DNA of 57,793 bases from JACRIM01 sp964605185 (GCA_964605185.1 CAZSBF010000012.1:1-57793), one strand, 5' to 3'; counted from the first letter of the stretch, positions 1 through 8,766 are shown. Notes: generated from the letters alone by a model not told the origin. A program made the numbers and translations.

Positions 1-81
1 GCCCTGGCGCGATATCGGCCGTGCATAATGCGGGCAACTTAGCTCTTGCACATGAAGCGTCGCGAACCGATCGCGCGGCCG

Positions 82-684
82 CTAGTTTTCAGGACCTGGG
101 TTGGCCATGCCAACGGCCTCTGGATATTTCTTCCAAGTATGCTCGGGACGGCTGAGAATCTCCCTGATGACCTTGTTCACGGCATCAGCCTGCGACTTCT
201 TGCCGTGCTTGGCAGCCTCGGAGACCATTTCCTGAGCCTGTGGGATGAATTCCTGATAGAAACGCTCCGCGACTTCGAACATTCCGTGCCAATGGGTGTA
301 GTCGGGACCCATCATGGATGCGCCCATTCGGGCGCGTCGACCTTCGTGGTGCCATAGCAGGTAGTAAGTCCATTCGATCTCTTCGTCGAAGTCCTGTTTC
401 GTCAGCAAGCCCTGATCGTAAAAAGAAGTCATGATCTTCTTGCCGGCCTTGGAAAATTTTTCGTTGAACAGGATTACCAGATCGTCATATTGCTTGTAGA
501 ACCCGTTCACATAATCGGGGGTGTGGCAATGCAGGCACACATCTTTCATCCGATTGCGCTTCTGTTCAGCCGTGTCGGCAATCAGCTCGGCGCGCTTGGT
601 CGGATCGGTTTCGGTGACCACCTTGTGTGCCTTATCCGTGTCCATTACCTGGCTGATCGGCGGACGATTGGTCCATGAGATTCG
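82..684 (-). pseudogene. Octaheme HAO-like cytochrome c, C-terminal part (heme 8), in frame after the TAG
   Basis: Direct in-frame continuation of the HAO-like gene after TAG 685-687. It opens with RISWTNRPPISQ, a stretch expected inside HAO proteins, and then has the eighth heme site CLHCH and the conserved segment WHHEGRRARMGASMMGPDYT followed by HWHG. Joined to the first part, the protein would be about 539 residues with eight hemes, the usual size of the family. An internal ATG at 643-645 could start a 187-residue product, but that would lack a signal peptide and could not receive heme in the periplasm, so independent function is unlikely. The segment ends at TAG 82-84. The HGMF position, where a Tyr might be expected, deserves alignment, because the family's cross-linking Tyr separates oxidative from reductive members. 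Confidence 0.8.
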
Positions 685-1701
685 CTAGCCGGGGTCATGC
701 GTAATGCGGCCGCCGTTCTTGGTGTTACCTGACATGTGGCATGTTGCGCACGTAGGCGCCGCGGAATAGTCCTTCCCTAGAATCCAGGACTCAGAGTCGA
801 GGTTCATTTGGTCCTTTAGGTCACGGAATGCGATGCCGTGCTTGGATTCGTCGTAGATCTCTTTTTGCGGATGGTCCGGCCCCATGTGGCACTTGCCGCA
901 GCTTTCAGGCTGTCGAGCGCGCCGTGGTGAAAAGTCGTGGCGGCTGTGACACGCCGAACACGAGCCGAGCGAGCCATCGAGATTGAGTCGACCAATTCCG
1001 GTGTTGGGCCACGTAGACGGGTGATAGGCCGGCTTGCCCTCTTCATTACGTACGAGGTTTGCGAGCACGGCCGTGTTCGTCGGCTTCCCGTCGGGGCCCG
1101 GCTTGAGGTCATCGACCGTCACCATTCCACCATCTTTGGTCTGCAAGCCGACCTTTCCGCCGTGGCACTGGCGACAACCGAGATTGGCGCTGGCCATTCC
1201 ATCGACGGAATTGACCAGTTTGCCTGGTGTCGGCGAATGGGGATTGAAAAAGCCACGCATTCCTTCGGCGGTCTCCGCAAGGGTGTTGTCGAGGGAAGCA
1301 AGAATGTTCCCGGCTTTGGAATGATGGCTCTGAGCGAACTGTTCGGCCTCTATTACGTGGCAGCGTGAACAATCGCGCGGCGTCACGACCGTGGCGATGT
1401 GCTGACCGTAATGATCGAATCCATCGGCATCACCCTTCTCGGACAGGTGACATTCGACACAGCCCACGCCCTTGTGTGAATGCGTACTCCCTTTCCAGTG
1501 TTCGACGATCGCCGGCGAAGTATTCGCGTGGCATTCGACGCAGGTGCGGCTCGACTCGGGCGTCATGGCCAGTACAGTGGACATTGGCATCTTGTGAGGC
1601 GGTTGATGTCGGCGAGCCTCGGTTTCCGCGACCATCATCAGCGCAGCACACAGGGCGATGCCAAGGACAAAGACAATGACGCGTTTCATATTAAGGGACA
1701 T
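685..1701 (-). CDS. Octaheme HAO-like cytochrome c, N-terminal part (hemes 1-7), cut by in-frame TAG
   Basis: Multiheme c-type cytochrome of the hydroxylamine oxidoreductase family, whose members oxidise hydroxylamine or hydrazine or reduce nitrite in the periplasm. The 338 residues start with a signal peptide (about 1-29) and carry seven CxxCH heme sites at Cys54, 81, 111, 176, 248, 268 and 318. The HAO-like stretch CSACHSRHDFSPRRA and the following CGKCHMGPDHPQ are clear. The frame ends at TAG 685-687, but the same frame stays open beyond it for 200 more codons encoding the eighth heme and the HAO C-terminus. A purine-rich RBS (AAGGAAC) precedes the ATG. The gene is last in the Rieske/cytochrome b operon, 24 nt after cytochrome b. 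Family assignment is firm; substrate and direction are not visible. Confidence 0.88.
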   Translation of the reverse strand: MSLNMKRVIVFVLGIALCAALMMVAETEARRHQPPHKMPMSTVLAMTPESSRTCVECHANTSPAIVEHWKGSTHSHKGVGCVECHLSEKGDADGFDHYGQHIATVVTPRDCSRCHVIEAEQFAQSHHSKAGNILASLDNTLAETAEGMRGFFNPHSPTPGKLVNSVDGMASANLGCRQCHGGKVGLQTKDGGMVTVDDLKPGPDGKPTNTAVLANLVRNEEGKPAYHPSTWPNTGIGRLNLDGSLGSCSACHSRHDFSPRRARQPESCGKCHMGPDHPQKEIYDESKHGIAFRDLKDQMNLDSESWILGKDYSAAPTCATCHMSGNTKNGGRITHDPG

Positions 1702-1725
1702 GTGTGTTCCTTCTTTAATTCATGA

Positions 1726-3195
1726 TTAGACAGTTGCTTCCCAGACCGTGAAGACCAGAAACAACAGGAAAGCCAGGATTCCAATGTAAATGCCCAGGTC
1801 TCGTTTGGGCGCGAAGCGTTCAAGCAATGTGTCAATCCACGGCCATGCGACCACCATGACCCCCAGCAGGCCGGAGAGCACGACGGCCGTGTTCAGGCCG
1901 GTCAACTTCAACATTCGGAATTGGAAGAAAAAGTACCACTCGGGCTTGATGTGGTCGGGCGTCACGAGGGGATTGGCCTTCTCCGCCAATTCGGCGGGGA
2001 AAACCAGCGTCATAAGGGTGAGCAGGAAAAGCAGCAGCGTACCGATGAGTAACTCGCTAATAATATGATCCGGGAAAAAGTTAAAGGGCTTATCGGCGCC
2101 TTTTCCTTCGATGAATCGACCCTGGCGCACCACACCGTAAACGGCAGATATTCCCAGCACGACGGCCATAAAGATCCATGCCGGCGTGTTAAGGGCCTCC
2201 CGGTGTGTCAGATCGAATACAAGTTTGGCAACGCCCATGATGCTGATCAGGAACCACAGCATCAGTCCGTACATGTGGCCCCTGGCGAGAAGCGCGGATG
2301 CGGTTACGAGCAGGCCGCCCAGCACCAACCAAAGAACGCGCGTGCTCTCAAGGCTAAGGTCGCGTGCGATGAAGGTGAAGGCAGACGTCGTAAACGCTGC
2401 GGCTACCAGGCAGGCCACGGCACCGATTGCTGCAAGAAGCGACAGCAAGCGCACGCCTGTCAGCTCCTTGGCAAGGCGGGGGTGCTCGGGCTGTGTTCGC
2501 GGATCAGCAAATGACAGTTCCGAAACACCATGAAGCCGCAGGACGGCCACGTGCAGCCCGATGAGGAGGATGGTGATAACCGGCAAGATGCCGACATGTA
2601 GGTTGAACATGCGTGTCAAAGTGTTGGGGCCGATCTCCTCGCCACCGCGCATGAAAGTCGCCAACGTTTCGCCAATGAAGGGAACGTTGGAAACCAATTC
2701 TGAGGCAACAGTAATTCCCCAGTAACTGAGTTGTTCCTGGATGAGCGAGTACCCCGTAAAGCCCAGCGACAACGTACACATTAGTAGGCCGCATCCGACG
2801 ACCCAATTCACCTGGCGCGGATGGCGAAATGCGCAGGAGAAGAAGACTCGGCACATATGCAAGAGCACCGTGATGATCATCAGGTTGGCCGCCCACTTGT
2901 GAATGCTGCGGATGAACCAGCCAAATGGGACCGAATGGGTAATTGCGGCAACGCTGTCGTAGGCGTGATCCTGGGATGGGACATAGTAAAATGACAGGAG
3001 GATCCCGGTCGTGATTTGAATCAGAAATAAATATGCCGGCGTTCCGCCCAATGCGAACCACCAGCGCTTGATGTGGCCTGGGACTGGTTCGTTCGTGACT
3101 TCCTGGATCTTCCCCCAATCAACCGGCAACAACTGCCAAAAACGCCCGCCAGCCGTTCGCACATGATGGCTGCGATCGATGGGTTCATGCGCCAT
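1726..3195 (-). CDS. Cytochrome b (bc1/b6f type) with an extra membrane insertion
   Basis: Diheme cytochrome b of a Rieske/cytochrome b quinol complex, 489 residues. The N-terminal four-helix heme-binding half spans about residues 35-225, with His pairs in the helices around SIHKWAANLMIITVLLH and FNLHVGILPVITILLIGLH. The C-terminal half contains the Qo-site PEWY motif in KPEWYFFFQFRMLKL. About 150 residues with four predicted membrane helices (roughly 245-375) lie between the two halves; an ordinary cytochrome b lacks these. The start overlaps the end of the Rieske gene by 11 nt, so the two are translationally coupled. The HAO-like gene follows after 24 nt, so a quinone/HAO electron exchange is inferred. 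Confidence 0.9.
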   Translation of the reverse strand: MAHEPIDRSHHVRTAGGRFWQLLPVDWGKIQEVTNEPVPGHIKRWWFALGGTPAYLFLIQITTGILLSFYYVPSQDHAYDSVAAITHSVPFGWFIRSIHKWAANLMIITVLLHMCRVFFSCAFRHPRQVNWVVGCGLLMCTLSLGFTGYSLIQEQLSYWGITVASELVSNVPFIGETLATFMRGGEEIGPNTLTRMFNLHVGILPVITILLIGLHVAVLRLHGVSELSFADPRTQPEHPRLAKELTGVRLLSLLAAIGAVACLVAAAFTTSAFTFIARDLSLESTRVLWLVLGGLLVTASALLARGHMYGLMLWFLISIMGVAKLVFDLTHREALNTPAWIFMAVVLGISAVYGVVRQGRFIEGKGADKPFNFFPDHIISELLIGTLLLFLLTLMTLVFPAELAEKANPLVTPDHIKPEWYFFFQFRMLKLTGLNTAVVLSGLLGVMVVAWPWIDTLLERFAPKRDLGIYIGILAFLLFLVFTVWEATV

Positions 3196-3694
3196 GAGAC
3201 GCCTCCTGTGAGACCATCACAAAGACGCCGCCGGTATCCTTCTTCACGCGCACTTCAAATTCAATGAGGTTCTTGCCTTCGGCGGCAGGCGGTCCTGAAA
3301 CTGCAGTACCTTGCTTATCAAAGATGCCCTCATGGCAGGGGCAGCGAAATCGATCCTTGCCTGACTCCCAGTGCACCTTGCAGCCCAGGTGCGGACATTT
3401 CGTCGAGAGTGCCCGGAAGTTGGAGGCGCGGTTGTCTGCGCTGTCGGACACCCGGGCGACGATGATTTCTTGTCCGCGTGGGTCGCGGACGGTTCGCGTT
3501 GTACCAACGGCGAAAGTGTCCAGCGTAGCGATGAACATCTCGCGCCGCTGATGCCCAGCCTTTAGCGGTACGAGGTACCGAAAGAAATGAAAGGCTCCGG
3601 CGCCGTAACCGGCCACAAGGCCGGTGATCATGAGGATCCAGGAGGCGAAGCCGCGACGCGTTGTACCGTCCGGTGGATCGCTGGGATGAGTCAT
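3185..3694 (-). CDS. Rieske [2Fe-2S] protein
   Basis: Rieske iron-sulfur subunit of a cytochrome bc-type complex, passing electrons from quinol to cytochrome c on the periplasmic side. The 169-residue product starts at the internal ATG giving MTHPSDPPDG, because the residues before it look untranslated. A twin-arginine-like N-terminus (TTRRGFASW) and one membrane anchor follow. Both cluster motifs are present: CPHLGC (Cys-x-His) and CPCHEG, with the second cysteine pair able to form the usual disulfide. The coding end overlaps the start of cytochrome b by 11 nt. The gene is followed by cytochrome b and HAO and preceded by the PLP lyase gene 73 nt upstream. Confidence 0.92.
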   Translation of the reverse strand: MTHPSDPPDGTTRRGFASWILMITGLVAGYGAGAFHFFRYLVPLKAGHQRREMFIATLDTFAVGTTRTVRDPRGQEIIVARVSDSADNRASNFRALSTKCPHLGCKVHWESGKDRFRCPCHEGIFDKQGTAVSGPPAAEGKNLIEFEVRVKKDTGGVFVMVSQEASHGA

Positions 3695-3766
3695 TGGTCG
3701 TTCCTCGCGCATATTCGCTTCCGTCAGTTGATCTGAGAGATCCATCCGTGGGTCTGTATCAAGGCG

Positions 3767-5173
3767 TCAACTTCCTTCTCGCATGATTTTGTTGCCGGAA
3801 ACCGGCTCAAACCGAGCCTGGAAAAATCGAAGGTGCCTGGGCTCATGAGTGAATTGCAGCCCGACGATTCGATCGCGGCACTCATGCAGGGCGCAAACCG
3901 ATTCGAATGTGACATCCATATGCGCCTGAGTGTACACGCGACGGGGAATGGTCAGCCGAACCAGTTCCAGTTTTGGAAACCGGTTTTTCCCAGTCGTCGC
4001 ATCGCGACCCGCGGATATAGTTCCTCGCTCCATCGCACGAACTCCGGAGTCTACGTATAGCGCGGCGGCCAGCGCCTGCGCCGGAAACTGGTCTCGTGGA
4101 ATATGAGGCAGGAATCGGGCCGCATCAAGAAAAATCCCGTGTCCACCGATCGGCCGTACCACGGGAATCTCGGCCTTCATCAACAAATCACCGAGATACA
4201 CAACCTGACCGATCCTCGCGTGCATGTGGTCGAGCTTGATGGATTCGCGAATTCCGATGGCCATTGCCTCCATGTCGCGCCCGGCGAGCCCGCCATAGGT
4301 GTGAAGTCCCTCGTACAGGACGGCCATGTTGCGTGCCGCATCGGCGAGTTCATCGTCATTGACCGCGAGAAAGCCGCCAATGTTGACCAGACAGTCCTTT
4401 TTGCCGGACATGGTGCAACCGTCGGTGTACGAGCACAGCTCGCGCAGAATTTCGGCAAGCGACTTTTCAGCGTATCCCGGTTCCCGCTGCCGGATGAAAT
4501 AGCAGTTTTCGATGGCACGTGTCGCATCGAGATAGATCTTGATGCCGTGTTTCCGGCAGAGGGCTGAAACCTGACGCACGTTGCCCATGCTGATCGGCTG
4601 GCCGCCGGCCATGTTCACCGTGGCGTGCAGTGTGAAATAGGGAATGTTCGTGGCACCGGCGGAGTCAATGAGTGCCGCCAGCTTGACGAGATCGACATTG
4701 CCCTTGAACGGATGCTCGCTTTGAGGATCGTGGGCGTCATCAATGATCACATCGACGAAGCAGCCGCCGGCAAGCTCCTGATGAGCGCGAGTCGTTGTAA
4801 AGTACATATTACCCGGAACCGAGTCGCCGGGTTTGATGCACAACTTACTCAGGATATGTTCGGCGCCGCGGCCCTGGTGTGTTGGGATGAGGTGCTTATA
4901 GCCATAAACCTCGCGTACCGTAGACTCCAGCCGATAGAAGTTCTCCGACCCTGCGTATGCCTCGTCTCCGAGGAGCATGCCCGCCCATTGTCGGTCGCTC
5001 ATGGCGGAGGTTCCCGAGTCTGTGAGCAGATCGATGTAAACATCACGGCTTCGGAGCAGAAAGGTATTGAAACCAGCATCCGCAATGGCTCGCTCGCGTT
5101 CGGCGCGAGTCGTCATGCGAAGGGGTTCGACCATCTTGATCTTGAACGGCTCTGCCCACGCGCGCTTGGTCAT
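3767..5173 (-). CDS. tpl: Tyrosine phenol-lyase (tryptophanase family PLP enzyme)
   Basis: Fold-type I PLP beta-eliminating lyase of 468 residues, the full length for tyrosine phenol-lyase (tyrosine to phenol, pyruvate and ammonium) or tryptophanase. The PLP lysine sits in TMSGKKDCLVNIGG. The substrate-deciding positions point to tyrosine phenol-lyase: MYFTTTR (Thr where tryptophanase has Asp), MERG (Arg where tryptophanase has Ile/Val), and LRFFQARF (Phe where tryptophanase has His). These assignments rest on recalled family alignments. The start codon overlaps the stop of the upstream polyferredoxin gene (ATGA), so it is translated as part of the HAO/Rieske/cytochrome b operon, an unexpected place for an amino-acid lyase. 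It could supply ammonium or have drifted in substrate. Confidence 0.88.
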   Translation of the reverse strand: MTKRAWAEPFKIKMVEPLRMTTRAERERAIADAGFNTFLLRSRDVYIDLLTDSGTSAMSDRQWAGMLLGDEAYAGSENFYRLESTVREVYGYKHLIPTHQGRGAEHILSKLCIKPGDSVPGNMYFTTTRAHQELAGGCFVDVIIDDAHDPQSEHPFKGNVDLVKLAALIDSAGATNIPYFTLHATVNMAGGQPISMGNVRQVSALCRKHGIKIYLDATRAIENCYFIRQREPGYAEKSLAEILRELCSYTDGCTMSGKKDCLVNIGGFLAVNDDELADAARNMAVLYEGLHTYGGLAGRDMEAMAIGIRESIKLDHMHARIGQVVYLGDLLMKAEIPVVRPIGGHGIFLDAARFLPHIPRDQFPAQALAAALYVDSGVRAMERGTISAGRDATTGKNRFPKLELVRLTIPRRVYTQAHMDVTFESVCALHECRDRIVGLQFTHEPRHLRFFQARFEPVSGNKIMREGS

Positions 5174-7002
5174 GGCGACCTCCCAGATTGCCCCGGACGA
5201 TAGTCTGAACCGCCATCGTGCGAATCGATGCCGAGTAATTCACTAATATAGGGTGTGTAGCTCGAATCGAGCTTCGACGCAGTGTTCAGGAGCTTCAGTG
5301 CCTCGGCGCGGCGGCCCATCGAAAGGAAAATGCGTCCGAGGTTGAAGTACGGGGGGGCATACCGCGGCTGCAATTGGATTGCCTGCGATAAGTGTCCAAT
5401 CGCACCACCGAATTCCCCCGCGTCGGCAAGGACATAACCGAGGTTGTTGTGTACCTCGGCATCCGATGGATCGAGACTTAGCGAACGTCGGTACTCGTGA
5501 ATCGCTTCCGCCTTTCGGCCGGACGCTGCGAGGATTACACCGTAGTTGTAGTGAGTCGGCGCATGGTCAGGGCGAAGGGTTGTCGCTCGTTGCAAATGGT
5601 TCAACGCGACGGAAAGGTCGTTGGAGTTGGCGTGGACTGTGGCGAGTCTTCCATGTAGCTCACCCAACTTCTCCAATTGCTCGGAAGACGAAACCAGCCC
5701 CCAGGAATTGCAGAATTCCAGATGACCGATCCCGGCCTGAAGGCGCAATCGGTTCTCGGCGGATCCAAGGGCCACGCCAGCCATGGTGGCTTGTTCGGCA
5801 AATCGCATCCCTTGGAACTCGTGGTAACGAATGAACGCACTGTGACCTGTCAGGGCGATGATCAGGACGCTGCCAGCACAATAGCACCAACCTGCCCTGG
5901 TAAATCTGTTTGCTGATTTGAGGGTGACGTTGTTGAATCGCAGTTCCCGGCGGGAAAAGTGCCTGGCGAACATAACCATGCCGTAGGACAGAATCCCGCC
6001 TAGCGCAAGCGTCAGCAGAAAAGGCAAGAGATTGTAAAGGCCTCGGAATATCAGGAGTGTGCCGACGAATGTTGCCGCGACGAATGCCTCTTCGCCGGCG
6101 GAGAAGTCGTAACGCGGTCGTGCGACCTTGTTTGTTGCACCAATCGTCAAGAAGGCCGGCTTGCCTATGCCGTATTGCACCACGCCCTCAGGGCAGGCGG
6201 CGACACAGTCGAGGTCCTTCAGGCACGCCGGATCTACGACGCGCCCAAAGGCAACTAGCTCTCGATGGACGAGTACGTGTGACTGGCAAACGGCAGTGCA
6301 CTTTCCACATCGTGAACAATCGCCAGCCGCGACAATGCGCCCCGGTGCGAAGCGGTCGGCGATTCGGAACAGCGCGCCGTAGGGGCAGGCATAGGTGCAA
6401 AAGCCGCGTGTCCCGAGCATATAGACAATCAGAAACCCACAGACAAGAAACGTAGCGACGGTGACGCCAGGACCGGGAAGGTTTCGCCAGAAATTCGTGG
6501 TAAGGAACGAGGCCCAGCCCTGGGAGTCCGTTTGAAGGTGAAGGGCTGGCATCGGCGTACCGGCCAATTGCCGTGACACCTGTGGCCAGACAAACATGTA
6601 GACCATAGCACCAAATGGTACCCACCGTAGGACGCGGGATCGGATCGGCTTGGGGTGGATTCGGACTTTCTCAAGCAGCCAAGCCGCGAGATCTTCGAGC
6701 GCGAGAATGTGACAACCCCATGAACAAAAGAACCGACCGAATACTACGGTGGCGAGCATCGCGACGACCATGAAGAGGAATCCGGCGGTCACGATTCCCA
6801 GTTCAAGTGTGTACATGACCTCGTTAAGTTCAAGCGGTGCAAGAGTGCGTCCTGCCAGCTTCCAGTGAACGAAGTGGAGAACGAAGAGCAAGTAAACACC
6901 AACAAGGGTTGCCACTCTCCATTTGGCGTAATTCCGGGGACTTCGGCGCGAGCCCTTGGTGGTCTGCGGTCGCCGGGGCTTAATCGAGTTCTCGATCATC
7001 AT
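5170..7002 (-). CDS. Membrane polyferredoxin (NapH/FixG-like) with C-terminal TPR repeats
   Basis: Integral membrane iron-sulfur protein of 610 residues, first gene of the minus-strand operon. Membrane helices occur at about residues 30-48, 65-90, 125-142 and 182-200, with two more near 310-350, and CSWGCH and CTYACPYG motifs at Cys93/97 and Cys202/206. Two ferredoxin-like clusters follow: Cys229-x2-Cys-x2-Cys-x3-Cys239, and a second at 260-270 in which one ligand position is Asp (CLKDLDCVAACP). Residues about 440-600 are TPR repeats that probably dock a partner. The family (NapH, NosR, FixG) moves electrons between quinol and periplasmic partners; a link to the Rieske/cytochrome b/HAO products downstream is inferred. 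The start may be either of the two adjacent ATGs. Confidence 0.82.
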   Translation of the reverse strand: MMIENSIKPRRPQTTKGSRRSPRNYAKWRVATLVGVYLLFVLHFVHWKLAGRTLAPLELNEVMYTLELGIVTAGFLFMVVAMLATVVFGRFFCSWGCHILALEDLAAWLLEKVRIHPKPIRSRVLRWVPFGAMVYMFVWPQVSRQLAGTPMPALHLQTDSQGWASFLTTNFWRNLPGPGVTVATFLVCGFLIVYMLGTRGFCTYACPYGALFRIADRFAPGRIVAAGDCSRCGKCTAVCQSHVLVHRELVAFGRVVDPACLKDLDCVAACPEGVVQYGIGKPAFLTIGATNKVARPRYDFSAGEEAFVAATFVGTLLIFRGLYNLLPFLLTLALGGILSYGMVMFARHFSRRELRFNNVTLKSANRFTRAGWCYCAGSVLIIALTGHSAFIRYHEFQGMRFAEQATMAGVALGSAENRLRLQAGIGHLEFCNSWGLVSSSEQLEKLGELHGRLATVHANSNDLSVALNHLQRATTLRPDHAPTHYNYGVILAASGRKAEAIHEYRRSLSLDPSDAEVHNNLGYVLADAGEFGGAIGHLSQAIQLQPRYAPPYFNLGRIFLSMGRRAEALKLLNTASKLDSSYTPYISELLGIDSHDGGSDYRPGQSGRSP

Positions 7003-7356
7003 GTCTATTATATCGGCAGCTGTGAAACGTAGAAAGCGGTCGTGGCGCGTTGCTCAAGGCGTCCTTGCCTCGATGTACGTCGGAACACGATCGGCTCCCT
7101 TCAAAAAAAGCGGGCCGCATGGGCTCATTCTCGACTAGCACCTAACCTTTTTATTGGCAGACTATTAGGGCAGGCCGGGCCCTTGCCGGAGCCTCGTGTC
7201 TTTCCAACGGGGACTCGGAACTAACTTGACAGTCCGACGAATTTCATTATTCTTGATGTATAGGTCAACATATCGACATGTAGATATGTGCAGCGTCCCC
7301 GAAGCGTCGTTTCGGCAGGAATCTAACGCACGCTTTTAATCGTAAAGGAGGACTTC
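7003..7356. promoter_or_regulatory. Divergent intergenic region with promoter and inverted repeat
   Basis: This 354-nt gap separates the minus-strand polyferredoxin operon from the plus-strand NnrS-like gene. A plausible plus-strand promoter is TTGACA at 7226-7231 with TATTCT at 7248-7253 (16-nt spacer). Directly after it lies an inverted repeat, ACATATC-N8-GATATGT (7268-7289), a candidate operator. The -10 region also contains ATTCTTG (7249-7255), identical to one arm of the palindrome in front of the NXR operon. AAAGGAGG (7344-7351) is the RBS of the next gene. The minus-strand promoter could not be fixed. No coding sequence is convincing here. Confidence 0.45.
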
Positions 7357-8766
7357 ATGACGCCGGCCCCATCGAACGGGCACCTCATTCACTCAGACAT
7401 GATGCTGCCTGATGTTCTCCGTCAGTTTCCGCTCCTACGATCAGTGTTCGATCGTTACGGACTTCGCGGCTGTGGCGGACCGCACGGCCCTTCGGAATCC
7501 ATCGCCTATTTTGCCAAGGCGCATGGCGTCGATCCCACCAAACTCATAGAGGAACTCAATCATGCTGTCGCGAATCACGCGGCCGTTACACCGACACCGG
7601 TCTCGCGACCCCACGCACTCGACCAGCTGGCCGATTCCATCTACCGCAGGTTCTTTAAGGCAGGCGTATTCGTCGTTCTTACGGTGGGTGCGGCCTGGGG
7701 CGCGCTATTGCTCCTTCGCATTGGAACGAGTCGTTCCTTCACTACCATTTCCATCCACGACATCAACGCGCATGGTCATGCCCAAATATTCGGATGGGTC
7801 GGGTTGTTCGTAATGGGGTTTGCCTATCAGGCTTTCCCGAGAATCAAGCACACAAGCCTCCGCAGGCCGGACCTCGCCAATATGAGCTTTTACCTGATGG
7901 TATTTGGCGTTTTTGCGCGTGCGGTTGGCGAACCACTCTATTCGTATCCGATGTTCCGCGAATTGGCTGTTGCAGCCGGCCTCGCGGAGATCGCCGCCAT
8001 TGGGATCTTCGTCGGAGTCTTGCTTTCCACCATGGGGTCGAGTGGCAAGCCGTTCGAGCGCCATGATTTCTACATCTTTGCATCGCTCGGCTTTTTCTTG
8101 ATTCAGGCCGTTTACGACCTGGGATTATTGTACGCAACGACGGCGGCCGGAACGCGCGATGATTTGCTTCGAGTGATTGCAACCTATCAGGCCCCGCTGC
8201 GCGATCTGCAAATCCACGGCTTTGCCATGCTGATGATCCTCGGCGTCGGTATTCGCATGTTTCCGGCCTTGTTCGGGTTTGCCGCACCGAGTCCAACGTT
8301 GGTGCGAGCGTCGCTGGTATTGCTTGTGGCCGCCATCGCCGGCGAGTCGGCATTCTTCATCATCATGCGGCGAACAGGCAATTGCGCATGGGCGATTCCA
8401 CTCTATGCCTCGATGCTACTTCTGGCCGGAACGAGCATTGCCCTCACTCTACGTTGGGGACTTCTGGCCCGTCCCACCGAGCGGGACCGAAGCACGAAGT
8501 TCGTACGCATTGCTGTTGCATGGCTCCATACCTCCATGATCATGCTGGCCCTCGCCCCCGTCTACATGCGCGTCGTTTTGCCTGGCGCTGCCACGCTTTC
8601 GGAAGGCGGCCGCGCGGCGGCGAATATCGGATTTTCGCACGCTTACTACGGCTCCGTTCGTCACGCTATCACCGTCGGGTTTATCAGCATGATGATCCTC
8701 GGCATGGCGGCGAAAGTGGTGCCGACGCTGAACGGTGTCGACATTCGGCGCCTGACGCCGTTATAG
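7357..8766 (+). CDS. NnrS-like polytopic membrane protein with DUF1858-type N-terminus, cut by in-frame TAG
   Basis: Multi-spanning protein likely to bind heme/copper. Residues about 8-70 form a DUF1858/DUF542-like domain (YGLRGCGGPHGPSE), the module found in hybrid-cluster and iron-sulfur repair proteins. Residues from about 95 hold some eleven hydrophobic helices with conserved histidines in HDINAHGHAQIFGW, QIHGF, FSHAY and RHAITVGFISMMILGMAAKV, as in NnrS-type proteins linked to nitric-oxide stress. The 469-residue frame ends at TAG 8764-8766 after RLTPL, but the same frame continues at once with LPFGLVNIGCLIRV and stays open to 9243. The TAG probably replaced TGG (Trp). The gene lies upstream of an Rrf2 regulator and an NXR operon, which fits nitrogen-oxide handling. 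Confidence 0.72.
   Translation: MTPAPSNGHLIHSDMMLPDVLRQFPLLRSVFDRYGLRGCGGPHGPSESIAYFAKAHGVDPTKLIEELNHAVANHAAVTPTPVSRPHALDQLADSIYRRFFKAGVFVVLTVGAAWGALLLLRIGTSRSFTTISIHDINAHGHAQIFGWVGLFVMGFAYQAFPRIKHTSLRRPDLANMSFYLMVFGVFARAVGEPLYSYPMFRELAVAAGLAEIAAIGIFVGVLLSTMGSSGKPFERHDFYIFASLGFFLIQAVYDLGLLYATTAAGTRDDLLRVIATYQAPLRDLQIHGFAMLMILGVGIRMFPALFGFAAPSPTLVRASLVLLVAAIAGESAFFIIMRRTGNCAWAIPLYASMLLLAGTSIALTLRWGLLARPTERDRSTKFVRIAVAWLHTSMIMLALAPVYMRVVLPGAATLSEGGRAAANIGFSHAYYGSVRHAITVGFISMMILGMAAKVVPTLNGVDIRRLTPL

Noticed and set aside
7253..7268. FNR/CRP-type site TTGA-N8-TCAA in the intergenic region
   Set aside because: The half-site spacing is 8, not the 6 expected between TTGA and TCAA.
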